Below are positions 1 to 8,400 of a stretch of 11,773 nucleotides of DNA, one piece after another (position 1 is the stretch's first letter; every line of letters begins with the position of its first letter). Source of the DNA: an uncultured beta proteobacterium (GTDB lineage Bacteria > Pseudomonadota > Gammaproteobacteria > Burkholderiales > Burkholderiaceae_C). The position numbers and the translations under genes were made by a program. The notes under the pieces are model-generated. The model was not told where the DNA came from and did no database searches. It saw only the letters and a program-made list of their open reading frames with translations. Where the stretch lies: contig CAIYNH010000161.1 of assembly GCA_903927495.1 (NCBI GenBank), forward strand, positions 1 to 11,773, in the 5' to 3' direction.

Positions 1-691
1 ATCAACTTTCTCGCCCTGACCCAACAAACTGAGACAACAGTCACACGCCAAAGACCGCCCGCGGACAACTTGGTGCCCATTGTTGACTTTCAGTTCAGCT
101 TCGCGGACTTCGGTAGTGCCGCGTTAGGAGTCCTTCGGAAAGTCAACACCGCAATGGTTGCCGCTCCTTTTCAGTCATTCCCTATTGCAACGGAACTTCT
201 CCGTAGCGGCCCATACGTATTGGCGATTGCGAACCTCGCAATTTCAGCTTCACAACAAATAGCCAGACCGCTATGAGGCTGAGCCGTGCCACACGCGGTC
301 AGCGACAATCGGCAGCGATAGAGCATGCCCACTTCATACCCACACTATTGACTATGACCTCGAATCCTTCGTGCCCATAACTTTTTCCCGACGCGGCGTT
401 CAGCGGTTGGCCACGACAAGTGCGGACTCTGGGATCCACGTCAGAGGCAGGTTAGTTAAACAGAACAATTAACTCGGCTGGCTTTAAAAGTTTCTGATTT
501 ATGCCTGTCTAGTTAGCTTAACGGCCCAAAGTTGTATGGTTTGGCTTGGGTTTGTGAGATGGGCAATTGGGTTGATCAATAGTCGTCTGTTGCCACTTCA
601 GACTTCAAGGTCAACGCGTCTACGCCCCAAAGTCGTCTTTGCGACATACCTTGTCCAAAGTGACCGCTCAGCCGTCATTCCTTTTGGATAT
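1..691. other. Region downstream of the operon with no supported gene
   Basis: No ORF of 60 codons or more exists on the minus strand. The plus-strand candidates (a 68-codon frame from a TTG at 70, and a frame at 536-841 lying partly antisense to exbD) lack a ribosome site and any recognisable family. A block at about 450-540 is clearly AT-rich compared with the operon. No tRNA-like fold, CRISPR repeat or terminator with a T-run was found. It may be intergenic DNA or decayed sequence of a former gene or cassette; I cannot tell which. Confidence 0.6.
577..645. repeat. Short imperfect direct repeat, two copies 50 bases apart
   Basis: AGTCGTCT occurs at 581-588 and 631-638, each within a longer similar context (CAATAGTCGTCTGTTGCCAC at 577-596 and CAAAGTCGTCTTTGCGAC at 628-645). 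Between them lies a six-base inverted pair, CAAGGT (606-611) and ACCTTG (648-653). The match is short enough that chance is possible. No function is claimed. Confidence 0.3.
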
Positions 692-1102
692 TCAATTTGC
701 TGGATCAGTTACAAAACCAATCTTCTTCAAGCCCGCCTGCCGTGCCGCCGTCATCAGGAGAGCCACATGTTCATAGCGCACCGCCTTATCACCCCGAATA
801 TGCAACTCGGGCTGCGGCTGTTTGATGGACTCTGCACCTAGCAGTGGCGCCAAGTCAGCCTCAGCCACGGGCGACTCATTCCAGAAGTACTGCCCGTTGG
901 CGGCCACGCTCAGCCGGATCGTCTCTGGCTTGGCATCTTGCGGCTGGCTGGTGGCGCGCGGTAGGTCGATCTTGACAGCGTGTTTCATCACCGGCACGGT
1001 AATGATGAAGATGATGAGTAACACCAGCATCACATCCACCAGTGGGGTCATGTTGATCTCGTTCATCACATCGTCGTTGTCGTCTTGTGTTCCGAAAGAC
1101 AT
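692..1102 (-). CDS. exbD: Biopolymer transport protein ExbD
   Basis: A 136-residue ExbD/TolR protein. It sits inside the ExbB pentamer and converts proton flow into movement that acts on TonB. A short cytoplasmic N-terminus ends in the classic NEINMTPLVDVMLVLLIIF element (14-32), with the proton-carrying Asp23. The helix covers about 21-40, and a periplasmic domain of about 95 residues follows, containing PELHIRGDKAVRYEHV and ending with GFVTDPAN. Length and motifs are normal. The start ATG at 1102 lies five bases after the exbB stop, with AAGG about ten bases upstream. It is the last gene of the operon. I see no strong hairpin plus T-run after its stop. Confidence 0.97.
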   Translation of the reverse strand: MSFGTQDDNDDVMNEINMTPLVDVMLVLLIIFIITVPVMKHAVKIDLPRATSQPQDAKPETIRLSVAANGQYFWNESPVAEADLAPLLGAESIKQPQPELHIRGDKAVRYEHVALLMTAARQAGLKKIGFVTDPAN

Positions 1103-1107
1103 GATGG

Positions 1108-1836
1108 TTATGCCTTTTTGATGGGTAGCACTTTGCTACTGTTGAAGGCACCGTTGGAGCCGACGCGCGAACCCGTGACAAACAGCGCGTGCAGGTCATA
1201 GGCAAAGCGGTTGAGTTTGGCAATCACGCCCTTGTTGCCGCGCACCAGAGCGTTGTAGCCCAGCACAGCGGGTATCGCCACCGCCAGGCCCAGCGCGGTC
1301 ATGATCAGCGCCTCGCCAATGGGCCCGGCCACTTTGTCGATGGTCGATTGGCCCGACATGCCAATGGCCAGCAGCGCGTGGTAGATGCCCCAGACCGTGC
1401 CAAACAAGCCAACAAATGGCGCGGTGGAGCCCACCGAGGCCAGAATCGCCAGGCCGGACTGCAATTGGGCGGTGGATTCATCAATGGCACTGCGCAGGCA
1501 ACGTGTGACCCAGTCGTTCAAATCCAGCGAGTCTTTCAGGTGCGACTTGTGATCTTGCGGTTGCAGGTGCGCATCAGCCTCAAAGCCCGCCACGGCAAGT
1601 TTGCGGAACGGGTTGTTGGCATCACCGCCGAGTTTGTTCAGACCGTCCTCGAAGTCACGGGCCAACCAAAAGACTTCGGTCGTTTTCGCATTTTTGGCCG
1701 CCTGGCGCAAGCCCAGCAACTTAATCACGATCACCATCCAGCTTGCCAATGACATGATCAACAGCAATACCGCCACAAACCGGGTGACCATGTCACCTTG
1801 AGTCCAAAGAGAAATCAAACCAGATTCTGAATTCAT
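1108..1836 (-). CDS. exbB: Biopolymer transport protein ExbB
   Basis: A 242-residue inner-membrane protein of the ExbB/TolQ family and the pentameric channel part of the TonB motor. Three helices are predicted at about 19-41, 128-159 and 173-198, with a large cytoplasmic loop between the first two. The signature STAPFVGLFGTVWGIYHAL spans the second helix, and EALIMTALGLAVAIPAV the third. Thr147 and Thr180 match the pore threonines known in E. coli ExbB (Thr148 and Thr181). The ATG at 1836 follows the tonB stop by six bases. Its ribosome site (GGAG) lies over the last tonB codons, so it is co-expressed with tonB. exbD starts five bases after its stop. It is more typical of the family than the ExbB-like protein at 4929-5474. 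Confidence 0.97.
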   Translation of the reverse strand: MNSESGLISLWTQGDMVTRFVAVLLLIMSLASWMVIVIKLLGLRQAAKNAKTTEVFWLARDFEDGLNKLGGDANNPFRKLAVAGFEADAHLQPQDHKSHLKDSLDLNDWVTRCLRSAIDESTAQLQSGLAILASVGSTAPFVGLFGTVWGIYHALLAIGMSGQSTIDKVAGPIGEALIMTALGLAVAIPAVLGYNALVRGNKGVIAKLNRFAYDLHALFVTGSRVGSNGAFNSSKVLPIKKA

Positions 1837-1842
1837 AAAAAT

Positions 1843-2499
1843 TTACTCCAAAACATAACTAATGGGCACGTTGAACCACATGGCTTCGGCTATGCCGCCG
1901 CGCTTGCCGGGCACGTATCGCCAACTTTGCACAGTGGTAAGTGCCGCCTGATCCAGCCGGTCATAGCCGCTGGAACTGCGGATTTCAGCTTTTTGTGCCA
2001 GACCATCAACCCCAATCAAGACCCGCACAATGACCTTGCCCTGCTCACCCAGTCGCTTGCTGTTGACCGGATAAATCGGCTTGCTGTTTTGTAGGTAATC
2101 AGCATCGCTGGACGGCAGCACCACTTGCGGTGGCGCGGCAGGTATCGGCTTGGCCGCCACCGGAGTAGCAATGGGAGGCAGTGCCACAGGGGCAGTGACC
2201 ACACCAACTGGTGCGGTGGGTTCTGGCGTTGGGTCAGCTATGGCGATGGGCATCGGTGGCGGCGGCAAGTTGGCCACTTTTTGCAGCATCGGCTGCTGCA
2301 CCGGCTTGGGCGCAGTCGCAGGGGGCTCGGTTTTGGGGCGCGGTAGTTCAACCCATTCACTGAGAATTTCCACCGGCACCACCGACTCAAGCGCCCGCCT
2401 GAGCAAACCCGACTGCAAAGCCCATAGCGCCCCAGCGTGAAACAGCACTACAAAGCTGGCAATCAGCAAGTGGCGCTGTTGGATGCTGATGTTTCTCAC
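1843..2499 (-). CDS. tonB: Energy-transducing protein TonB
   Basis: A 218-residue TonB. It spans the periplasm and passes proton-motive-force energy from ExbB/ExbD to outer-membrane receptors. An N-terminal helix (about 11-29) includes His21, at the place of the helix histidine of E. coli TonB; the usual S-x3-H spacing is not exact. A proline-rich periplasmic spacer covers roughly 50-135. The C-terminal TonB domain (about 143-218) shows RLGEQGKVIVRVLIGVDG, SSGYDRLDQAAL and a WRYVPGKRGG segment. There are two adjacent GTG codons at 2502 and 2499. The second is chosen because AGAAGG lies six bases before it and it overlaps the receptor-2 stop by four bases (GTGA), like the ATGA junction upstream; the other start adds one residue. 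exbB follows after six bases, so this is a complete dedicated TonB system. Confidence 0.95.
   Translation of the reverse strand: MRNISIQQRHLLIASFVVLFHAGALWALQSGLLRRALESVVPVEILSEWVELPRPKTEPPATAPKPVQQPMLQKVANLPPPPMPIAIADPTPEPTAPVGVVTAPVALPPIATPVAAKPIPAAPPQVVLPSSDADYLQNSKPIYPVNSKRLGEQGKVIVRVLIGVDGLAQKAEIRSSSGYDRLDQAALTTVQSWRYVPGKRGGIAEAMWFNVPISYVLE
1846..1849 (-). promoter_or_regulatory. Ribosome binding site of exbB inside the end of tonB
   Basis: GGAG on the minus strand lies nine bases before the exbB ATG at 1836 and is formed by the last codons of tonB. Ribosomes finishing tonB end at this point, so translation of the two genes is likely linked. Confidence 0.7.
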
Positions 2500-4577
2500 C
2501 ACTTGCCTTCTAGCGAAACCAAGGCCACGCGTACCCCGTTGTCAGTGGAGCCCAGAGACCACATCGCAGGTGACGCAAAGGCCGACATCTGTCGCTGAGT
2601 TTCTGTTGCAAACAGGTTTTGCACCGATAAACGCAGGTTGAACTGGGCGTTGATTTTGTGCAGGGTATAGACATCAAACACCGCGCGGCTTTGGGTTTCA
2701 AAAGTCTGCTCACCAGCCACCTGAGTCTGCACCGCATCGCTGTATAGCATGGACACCCCGTAGCTCATGGTCGCCTGGGTCTGATCAAAACCGGCGCTCA
2801 AAATGTAGCGTGGTTGCTCGCGGGCATCACGGGTCAGCCCCAAGCGCACATCATTCACGGCACTGCGCGGCATCGTCAGATGCGCTCTAAAGGTGGCCCC
2901 TCGCCAGCCAAAATTATCGGTGCGCAACTTGCCGTCCAACTCCAGCCCCCAGTGGCGGGCAAAACCCTCGTTGTAGGGCCGATCTACCCAGCGCGTGCCT
3001 TCAAGCAAAACGCGCCGTTCAGTAAAGTCATCCGTATGGCGCAGGTACACGTTAGCGCCAAATACACCTGCTTCATTGGGCAGGTAGCGCTCCAGCGCAA
3101 GCTCGAAATTCATACTGCGCTCAGGCCGCAGCGCCGGGTTGCCCCTGCGGTCTGGCTCCAGCGGTGTATTGGCGCTGACACTCAACACCTGCTGATTGGT
3201 CACCTCGGCCAGTTGCGGGGGTTTGATACCTGCCCCCAATGAAGTGCGCAGCATCCATTGCGCCGCAGGCTCCCAGCGCAGCGCAACCGAAGGCAACAGC
3301 CCCTGGTGACTTTGCTCTGCACCATCTACCGCATAGCGAATGGCTTCACTGCGCAGGCCGGTGGTGAGTGTCAGGGCACCGCTGGGGCTCCATTCGTCTT
3401 GTACCCAGCCTGTCCACTGCTGATCCCATGAGGTATGGGTTTCGTTAATGCCCAGACTGCTGTTGCGTTGGCTTTCATCGCGTTGATGCGCCATGACTTC
3501 AATATTGCCCGCCAGCACGTGCAGACCGCTGCTGCCATCCATGCGAAAGGCCGCGTTTTGGTCACGGGTCAAACTTTGAACTCGCTCCACACTTGAGGTG
3601 CTCAGCCCGCCGGTGGTCAGGCCATTGCGCCAGGTGTCGGTGCTGCGGTCAAAGCCAGACACCGCCACCCGGCTGGTGTACTTGATGCCCTTGCTATACA
3701 CCTCAGTATCGGCGCGCATGCGGGCAAAATCGCTGCGGCTGGCATCGTTGTCCAGCCGCGTGCTGCTGTTGGCGGGAATGGCGCTGTCCATGCGCTGCGA
3801 GGTATTTTCAGCGCGGCCTGTCGAGTGAAACAGCATGGGTTGCAAGGTAAAACTGTTCATGCCCGATTTCCAGGTCATGCGCGGCGAAACCGATGCGCTG
3901 TTGGCTACATTGATGCCCTGGTCGTGGTCGTCTTGCCAAACTCCAGTGCTATCGCGCCGATTGACCCAGCGCTCAATCGGCACATCCTGGTGATTGATGT
4001 TGATCGGTACCAACCACGAAAACTCCTTGTCGCCACCGCCCTTGGTGTAGGTGGTTTGTAGCACCGGGCGGTTGTCACGAAAACCTGCCACTACTTTGAT
4101 GGCCGTGGAGTCTTTGGCCAACGGTTTGTTCAGCACCAGATTCACCGTGAGGGCTGAGCTGCCACCCACTTCGGCAGACGAGCCCCGGCTGATCTCCACC
4201 TGTTTGAGCTCAGTGGATGACAACCGCCCGACGATGCTTTGCACCCCCGACACGTTGCCGTGAACCTTTTCGCCGTCGATCATCATCTGCACCGAGTCGC
4301 GCACCATGCCGCGCGAGCGCACAGCCATCGTGCCAGTGTTGCCGGTGGTGCTGGCATCTACACCGGGCAGCTTACCCAGCACGTCGCCAATGGTCAGTGC
4401 CCCCATTTTTTCAATCTCGTCCTTGCCGATGATGATTTTTTGCGTGGCTGCCTGCTGCCGCTCGGCAATTTCGCTGGTGCCTGTGCCAGTCACGGTCACT
4501 TCTTTCAGGGTTTTTTCGTCAGCAGCCCAAGCGCTGGTCAGGCACATGCAAATGGGTAACAACGCGAATTTGTTCAT
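2496..4577 (-). CDS. TonB-dependent outer-membrane receptor (receptor 2)
   Basis: A 693-residue TonB-dependent receptor. A short signal peptide (1-18, ending SAWA) is followed by a TonB box, LKEVTVTG (24-31). The plug domain contains IGDVLGKLPGVD and SRGMVRDSVQMMIDGEKV. A beta-barrel follows, with late-barrel elements IKPPQLAEV and NPALRPERS (the positions of the FRAP and NPNL boxes of heme receptors) and NLFATE near the end. The chain ends in Trp rather than Phe, which is tolerated. The plug end reads GGSSALTVNLVLNKP, unlike the usual GAIGGVINIITK. The sequence is clearly different from receptor 1, so this is not a recent duplication. The start ATG overlaps the DUF2149 stop as ATGA, and AGGCGG lies six bases upstream, so translation is probably coupled. 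The next gene, tonB, overlaps its stop. Position suggests the same or a related metallotetrapyrrole ligand; the ligand itself is not visible. Confidence 0.94.
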   Translation of the reverse strand: MNKFALLPICMCLTSAWAADEKTLKEVTVTGTGTSEIAERQQAATQKIIIGKDEIEKMGALTIGDVLGKLPGVDASTTGNTGTMAVRSRGMVRDSVQMMIDGEKVHGNVSGVQSIVGRLSSTELKQVEISRGSSAEVGGSSALTVNLVLNKPLAKDSTAIKVVAGFRDNRPVLQTTYTKGGGDKEFSWLVPININHQDVPIERWVNRRDSTGVWQDDHDQGINVANSASVSPRMTWKSGMNSFTLQPMLFHSTGRAENTSQRMDSAIPANSSTRLDNDASRSDFARMRADTEVYSKGIKYTSRVAVSGFDRSTDTWRNGLTTGGLSTSSVERVQSLTRDQNAAFRMDGSSGLHVLAGNIEVMAHQRDESQRNSSLGINETHTSWDQQWTGWVQDEWSPSGALTLTTGLRSEAIRYAVDGAEQSHQGLLPSVALRWEPAAQWMLRTSLGAGIKPPQLAEVTNQQVLSVSANTPLEPDRRGNPALRPERSMNFELALERYLPNEAGVFGANVYLRHTDDFTERRVLLEGTRWVDRPYNEGFARHWGLELDGKLRTDNFGWRGATFRAHLTMPRSAVNDVRLGLTRDAREQPRYILSAGFDQTQATMSYGVSMLYSDAVQTQVAGEQTFETQSRAVFDVYTLHKINAQFNLRLSVQNLFATETQRQMSAFASPAMWSLGSTDNGVRVALVSLEGKW
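2506..2511 (-). promoter_or_regulatory. Ribosome binding site that decides the tonB start
   Basis: AGAAGG on the minus strand lies six bases before the GTG at 2499 but only three before the GTG at 2502. This favours the second GTG, which gives a four-base GTGA overlap with the stop of receptor 2. Confidence 0.65.
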
Positions 4578-4936
4578 TTGGAACCGCCTATTTCTGGCAC
4601 ATACACCATGGAGCCGTTTTTGAGCCGGTAAGCGGTGCCCGCCTTGTCTCCCTGGCCCTCACCAATTTGCCCCGACGATTTGTATTCTTTGAGTTCTTTG
4701 CCCTCTTTGACCACCATGCCCATGTCAGCCTTGCCTGGGTTTTTGATGACGATGACATCCTGTGTGGCAAAGGGGTTCAGCGGGTTCTCGATCACCGCAA
4801 TCAGTAGCACGGCGATGATCACAAGGAACACATCAACGATGTTGACCACGCTCAAAATCGGGTCATCACCATCGTCATCGTCCAAAATATTGATACTCAT
4901 CGGGCGGCGTTTGGGTAACACAAGGGGCTCATGCAT
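4574..4936 (-). CDS. DUF2149 family protein, ExbD-like single-pass membrane protein
   Basis: A 120-residue protein recognised as DUF2149 from its acidic N-terminal DDDDGDDP, one helix (about 27-49) and the C-terminal GTAYRLKNGSMVYVPE segment. A longer reading from 5005 is open, but it would overlap the upstream gene by 77 bases. The ATG at 4936 is preferred: it has GGAG six bases upstream, overlaps the upstream stop by 8 bases, and gives the family length. An in-frame ATG at 4900 is a weaker alternative. The helix begins NIVDVFLV, with Asp35 near its cytoplasmic end, in the same place as Asp23 in PLVDVMLV of the operon's ExbD. The layout (short cytoplasmic N-terminus, helix with Asp, periplasmic domain) is that of ExbD/TolR. 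It is therefore inferred to be the ExbD-like partner of the preceding ExbB-like protein, coupling proton flow to the periplasmic CobN-like protein. No biochemical function is established for the family that I can cite. Confidence 0.88.
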   Translation of the reverse strand: MHEPLVLPKRRPMSINILDDDDGDDPILSVVNIVDVFLVIIAVLLIAVIENPLNPFATQDVIVIKNPGKADMGMVVKEGKELKEYKSSGQIGEGQGDKAGTAYRLKNGSMVYVPEIGGSK

Positions 4937-5474
4937 GAAGTGCTCCAGCCAGGTGAACATTGGGCTGAACTGCGTGAACATGGGCATGTGTCTGCACTTG
5001 ATCACGGTGATCGAGCACCTGATTCAACTCTTCAAGCAACCAGCGCTTGCGCACCGACTGCACTACATAGGTCATTGCGGCAGACAAGAGCGCCACGATC
5101 ACCGCCGAGAAAGCCACCACCAGGTTTTGGGCCATGCCTTGCGCATTGCCAGCCGACACCGCAATCAGCGCCGGGCCCATCGGGATCATGGTCGCCACCA
5201 AGCCCAGCATGGGTGCAATGCGGCTGACAATGCGCTGCAACTCAATTTGCTTGAGCACCTGTAACTCCAGGTCTTCTTGAGTGGCCTTGGGGTGGCTGCG
5301 CAAAAATTGCGCAATAGGTTGGCGCCCTTGACCACGCAACAGGCGCAGCCCTAAGTCAAACAGCAGGGTGCCCAGACAAAACAGTGCGTAGACAAACATC
5401 ACACACAACAGGACCAGTACCGGGATCAGGAAGAACTTGGATACTTCGTACAAAAAACTTTCGATGCCATTCAT
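4929..5474 (-). CDS. MotA/TolQ/ExbB-family proton-channel protein linked to the CobN-like protein
   Basis: A 181-residue inner-membrane protein with three predicted helices (about 14-38, 86-106 and 118-141) and a cytoplasmic loop between the first two, the ExbB/TolQ/MotA core layout. The second helix carries APMLGLVATMIPMGPAL (87-103), a variant of the ExbB signature APFVGLFGTVWG seen in the true ExbB of this window. It is shorter than that ExbB (242 residues). It probably forms the stator pore of a proton-motive-force motor with the DUF2149 protein encoded next. The adjacent CobN-like gene suggests the motor serves that protein rather than TonB, which has its own ExbB and ExbD at the operon end. 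The C-terminal tail after the third helix holds six histidines (156, 163, 165, 167, 174, 180). The ATG at 5474 lies 15 bases after the cobN stop with only a weak GAGA-like ribosome site. Family assignment is firm; the partner is inferred from gene order. Confidence 0.92.
   Translation of the reverse strand: MNGIESFLYEVSKFFLIPVLVLLCVMFVYALFCLGTLLFDLGLRLLRGQGRQPIAQFLRSHPKATQEDLELQVLKQIELQRIVSRIAPMLGLVATMIPMGPALIAVSAGNAQGMAQNLVVAFSAVIVALLSAAMTYVVQSVRKRWLLEELNQVLDHRDQVQTHAHVHAVQPNVHLAGALHA
4943..4946 (-). promoter_or_regulatory. Ribosome binding site that decides the DUF2149 start
   Basis: GGAG on the minus strand, six bases before the ATG at 4936. It lies inside the end of the preceding ExbB-like gene, whose stop overlaps the new start by eight bases. 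This supports the 120-residue product over the longer open reading from 5005. Confidence 0.75.
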
Positions 5475-5489
5475 GTTGAATTCTCAGGG

Positions 5490-8400
5490 TTAAGGTTTGG
5501 AAAAAAGTTGCGATTCACGGCGGGTACGCCAGGCTTGGTAGCCCACGCCGCCTAGCACCACCAGGCCAATCAGCCATGCATAGGTCCAGATCAGTTGCTC
5601 GATGCGCTGCTCTTTTTTGACCTCGCGCATTTCTTGCCCGCGCACCACGTCAGGTGGTGGCTGCATGGGGGGCGCAGGAGGTTGTGGCATGGCCTGCGCG
5701 GGGGGCATCAGTGTGGCGACCATGGCACCCAGGGCATCCAGTCCAAAACCACTCTTAGCCTCGCGTTGGGCCTGTCTGTCTTGTTCTTGCGCCAGCTTCG
5801 TGATCTTTTCACTGCTGCAATTGGCCGCATTGCAGGCCACGCCAGCTTCCTTGATGGCTTCCATGTTGGCAGCTTCCAGGGCTGCAACGGTGCTTGGGTC
5901 GGCTTTCCAGTAGCCTTTGTTCACCGCCACCAACATCTGGTCCACCATGGCCTGGTAAGCCAGCATGTTTTTGGCATCGCGGAACTTTTGCTTGATGTTC
6001 AGGTTGTGCTTGTCCTTGACATAGGTTTCATACATCTCCTGCCACTTGGCGGCATCCACCACCTCAGGCGTGGTCACTTGCCAGCCCCAAAGATTTTGTG
6101 TGACTTGCATCACCATGCGCGCGCCGGAATAGCCCTCTTTCATCATGGCGTTGATCCAGGTCGGGTTCAGGTAACGGGAGCGCATCTCGCGGCCCATGTA
6201 GGCGTCCAGGCTTTCGGTGCGCTGGCGCGACGGGTCGGCCAGATTCACCAGCATAGTCTCGGGCGATGCACCGTTGACCTGGCGCACTGCCAGCGCCGAG
6301 CCACCCAGGTACTGGTACAAATCCATGTTGTCCAGTGTGCCAAACAGGTTGCTGGAGCGCGAGTGCAGCACTGCCTTCACGTCTTTCAGTGCCATCTTGA
6401 ACACCTCGCCTGCCAGTGCCGTGCCATCCGCGCCACCGGTCGCTGGACCAGTGGGTGCGTCACCCCAAAAGCCCTGGCCAAACAAGTGCCCCACGCGTTT
6501 GAAATACACGTCGCCAATTTCTGACTCGTTGCTCCAGTTGTTGCTGTTCATGGTCATGTTGCTAACCCCGGTGCCGTAGGCGCCTGGGGGCTCGGTGAAC
6601 AGGCGCACCGCAGCCATGCGCTTGGCCAATTCGGGGGCCACGCCTTTTTCTTCTAGCGTCTTTTGTGCTTGCGCAGTGTTGATGCGAATCACGTTGTCTG
6701 CTTCGGGCTGCTCCTTCACCAGCGTCACCGCTTTGTCCAGCAGGAGCATCAGCGTAGGCAGCGAGTCGCGGTACAAGCCCGAAGGGGTGATGATCACGTC
6801 CACCCGTGCCCGCCCGAGTTGTGCGCGTGGAATTACTTCCAGGTCAACCACCTTGTTATTGCTGTCCCACACTGGCTTAACCCCCAGCAGCGCCAAAATT
6901 TGAGATTCAAGAATGCCTTCATGCCGCATGGTTTCAACCGACCACAGGTTGAACAACAGCCGGTCTGGCGCTTTGCCATGTTTTTTGCTGTAGTCGCGCA
7001 CCAGTGCAGCCGCCAGCGCACTGCCTTGCGCGTACACCCCCGGAGTGGGCAGGCGTGTCGGGTCAAACCCATACATGTTGCGCCCGGTGGGCAATGAGGC
7101 CGGGTTGCGCAGCGGGTCACCACCGGGACTGGCCGACACATAGCGCCCTGACAGGGCAGCCACAAAGGCATCGAGCTCTGCCGGTCCGCTGATTTGCATG
7201 AGCTGAGCCAAAGCGGCTACACGTTTTTCCCGTTCCAATGCACTCATGACACCCTGCGTGTCCACAATGGCGCGCGCCGTGGACTGGCGTGCAGGCTCTG
7301 GCGGTGAAACACCAAAAGTATGCAGACCCAGCGGGCTTTGGGCTTTGTCCAAATCGTCAAGGTAATCGGTCAGCGACTCCAAATCTGCGGTGTCTTTGAA
7401 CTCTGTCTTGCCCAAGTCTTTGAGTACGCCCATTTTGAGTGCCTTGGCATTGATGTCGCCCAATGTGGCCTGCGCGGCGGATTCACTTTTTTGCAGCGCC
7501 ACGGCATAGTCATCTACCAAGCCTTTGAGGGCTACCAAATCCGGGTTCAGTCCGGTCTTGTCAAAGGGTGGGGTCATGTGCGAGATCAGCGTGGCCATGC
7601 CCCGGCGTTTGGCTTGCAAGCCTTCGCCGACCACATCCACGCTGTAGGGGTAAACCTGCGGCACTGCGCCCACCATCACCTCACCCGGGTCGGCTTCGGT
7701 AAAGCCGACTTCTTTGCCGGGCAGCCATTCGTAGCTGGCATGGGTGCCCACATGCACCATGGCGTTGGCTTTGAAGCCTTTTTGCAGCCACAAGTAAAAG
7801 GCCAAATACTGGTGATGCGGTGGTAGGGCGGGGTCGTGAAACTGCTTTTTTACATCGCCGTCACCACGTGCTGGCTCCGGGGCAAACAGCAGTTTGCCAA
7901 AGCGCTGTGCCGGGAACACGAAGTTTTTAACGCCACGCGGGTCACGCCACACCATCAAGCCAAAGTCTTCAGGCTCACCCCAGGCTTGCAGCATAGGGTC
8001 GCGCAGTTTTTTGGGCAGCTTGTCAAACCACTGCCGGTACTCGGCCACCGGCAGCAGCGCCGCGTTGCCGCCTTTAACCAACTTTTCCAAGGCACCAGGT
8101 GCCCAACTGCCAATGTTGATGCCATGTTCACGCAGACGCTCAAACAGCGCATCCTCAGTGGCCGGGCGCCCTTGGGTGTCATAGCCCTCGGTTTCCAGCC
8201 GTTGCACCATTTGCCACAGCGAGCGCGGCAGCACATTCAGGTAAGACGCGCCAATGTTTTCTTTGCCGGGTGGTGAGTTGTAGTAAATGATGGCCACGCG
8301 CTTGTCAGCTGCTTTGGTCTCACGCAGGGCCACCAGGTTGCTGATGCGCTCCACCAGGCGCGTGACACGTTCAGGCACCGGCACTTCGGCGATGTACTCC

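Noticed and set aside
70..276. 68-codon plus-strand ORF starting with TTG
   Set aside because: Rare start codon, no ribosome site, no recognisable family; probably chance in a non-coding stretch.
455..522. Integron attC-like core sites (GTTAAAC at 455-461, GCTTAAC at 516-522)
   Set aside because: Both match the seven-base core consensus, but the order and pairing are wrong for one attC, no inner arms pair, and the consensus is short enough to occur by chance.
606..653. Inverted pair CAAGGT/ACCTTG as a functional hairpin
   Set aside because: Only six base pairs with a loop of about 36 bases and no T-run; too weak to call.
640..691. Rho-independent terminator after exbD
   Set aside because: No stable GC-rich hairpin followed by a T-run is visible on the minus strand.
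536..841. 101-codon plus-strand ORF overlapping the end of exbD
   Set aside because: The distal part is antisense to exbD, there is no ribosome site, and no homology is recognised.
1189..1752. 187-codon plus-strand ORF antisense to exbB
   Set aside because: Shadow of exbB, with no family features of its own.
4937..5005. Longer 143-residue start for the DUF2149 protein
   Set aside because: It would overlap the ExbB-like gene by 77 bases and add a non-family N-terminus; the ATG at 4936 has a well-placed GGAG.
5595..6524. 309-codon plus-strand ORF antisense to the CobN-like gene
   Set aside because: It lies entirely inside the cobN frame and its composition (rich in His, Leu, Gln) is that of an antisense shadow; the CobN frame has clear family motifs.
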